NCBI GenBank assembly: GCA_938049225.1
Contig: CALICM010000051.1
Span: 62,001-126,000, forward strand
Source: an uncultured Paracoccaceae bacterium
GTDB lineage: Bacteria; Pseudomonadota; Alphaproteobacteria; Rhodobacterales; Rhodobacteraceae
Direction of reading: 5' to 3'
Length of the DNA: 64,000 nt
The notes under the pieces were generated by a model that saw only the letters and a program-made list of their open reading frames with translations, did no database searches and was not told the DNA's origin. The position numbers and the translations under genes were made by a program. How positions within the stretch are numbered: the stretch's first letter is position 1; each line of letters starts with the position of its first letter. Positions 63,438 to 64,000 of the stretch are shown here, one piece after another.

Positions 63438-64000
63438 GCTTCGGCCGCGCGCATCAGCGAATGGCGTGCGGTTTCCAGATGTTCCTTCATCTTGACGGCG
63501 GCGCGCTCGGGTTCGCGGGACCGCAGCGCGTTCAGAACCTCGCGGTGCTGAGCGTTGTAATGCCGAATGATCTGTTCATCGAGGGTGAGGTGCCGCATGC
63601 GGGTCCACTCATCAAGGGAGCGCACAGTGTTGATCTGGCCTATGAGCCAGATAAGGAGGTTGTTGCGCGTCGAGGCCGAAAGCGCACGGTGGAATGCGGT
63701 GTCGGCTTCGGCGAAGGCAACCGGGTTGTCCACCGCGCCTTCCATGGTCTGGCAAAGGATTTCCAGCAATTCGAAGTCTTCGCGCCGCCCGTGCAATACA
63801 CACAGCCGACAGATGTGGGGTTCAAGCGCAAAGCGTGCGTCGATCAGTTCAAGTGGTGTTGCGTCTTCGACCGCCGCGGGGACGCGTTCCTGCTCAACTG
63901 CGGTGACGTAGGTGCCGCTGCCCGCTCGGGTCTTAAGAAGGCCTTCCTTTTCGAGTTGGTAGAAGGCGTCGCGTAGTGTGTTCCGGGCGACGCCCATATC
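63434..64000 (-). CDS. GntR-family regulator with FCD domain (N-terminus outside window)
   Basis: The 188 visible codons contain the end of the GntR winged helix (MGVARNTLRDAFYQLEKEGL then LKTRAGSGTYV) and a full FCD ligand domain. Metal-binding-like histidines of the FCD domain are seen in ADTAFHRALSA, YNAQHREVLNAL and MKEHLETARHSL. The gene runs off the right edge. It is translationally coupled to the small secreted protein gene. Ligands of this family are commonly organic acids; none can be named here. Confidence 0.92.
   Translation of the reverse strand, partial: DMGVARNTLRDAFYQLEKEGLLKTRAGSGTYVTAVEQERVPAAVEDATPLELIDARFALEPHICRLCVLHGRREDFELLEILCQTMEGAVDNPVAFAEADTAFHRALSASTRNNLLIWLIGQINTVRSLDEWTRMRHLTLDEQIIRHYNAQHREVLNALRSREPERAAVKMKEHLETARHSLMRAAEA

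Overview
The window looks like chromosomal DNA of an alphaproteobacterium of the family Rhodobacteraceae (Roseobacter group). The GC content is high. The gene order ctaE / SURF1 / thrC / M16 peptidase, the phoR-pstSCAB-phoU-phoB operon, the TRAP transporter and the heterotetrameric sarcosine oxidase genes all fit that family. This placement is inferred from protein families and gene order, not from a search.

Region 1 (1-16262) is housekeeping DNA. It holds the end of cytochrome oxidase subunit III, a GSCFA-domain gene inserted before a SURF1-type assembly factor, threonine synthase, an M16 peptidase, an acetyltransferase, a secreted MBL-fold protein and a GlcD-type flavin dehydrogenase. Purine/methylthioadenosine salvage (apt, mtnP), a flavin reductase, a second acetyltransferase, an MFS exporter, ptsP and lysC follow.

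Region 2 (16417-22129) is the most unusual locus. An exosortase fused to an EpsI-like domain is followed by a VIT+VWA surface protein ending in a PEP-CTERM-like sorting signal, then an OmpR-type response regulator and a histidine kinase. The layout parallels the marine proteobacterial dedicated sortase system, but with an exosortase in place of the LPXTG-type sortase. The histidine kinase gene carries an in-frame TAA.

Region 3 (22334-30775) holds a DUF1178 gene and a complete phosphate regulon: phoR, a triple 11-bp Pho box, pstS, a hairpin, pstC, a long pstA, pstB, phoU and phoB.

Region 4 (30776-36854) is a patchwork. It contains a globin remnant, homogentisate dioxygenase, a DUF1761 membrane protein, a large RTX protein, a decayed tyrosine-recombinase gene and two copies of a ~105-bp palindromic repeat.

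Region 5 (36834-54350) is the phenylacetate catabolic region: paaX, paaZ, a fused enoyl-CoA hydratase/3-hydroxyacyl-CoA dehydrogenase, paaG, paaI, paaK and a TetR regulator, then a TRAP transporter, and on the opposite strand paaJ-A-B-C-D-E. Together they encode a route from phenylacetate to acetyl-CoA and succinyl-CoA. Two near-identical palindromes mark a likely TetR regulon, and a second inverted repeat precedes the epoxidase operon. The large TRAP permease gene is split by a complete IS110/IS1111-type element whose removal restores the reading frame exactly.

Region 6 (54493-64000) holds a DUF1194 pseudogene with an in-frame TAG, folD and sarcosine oxidase genes (soxB-D-A-G) for oxidative demethylation coupled to folate. 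A divergent GlxA-type regulator, a class I glutamine amidotransferase, a small secreted protein of unknown function and a truncated GntR/FCD regulator complete the window.

Three genes carry single in-frame stop codons in otherwise readable frames, one gene is split by an IS and one integrase is decayed, so this strain is losing accessory functions or the assembly contains substitution errors.
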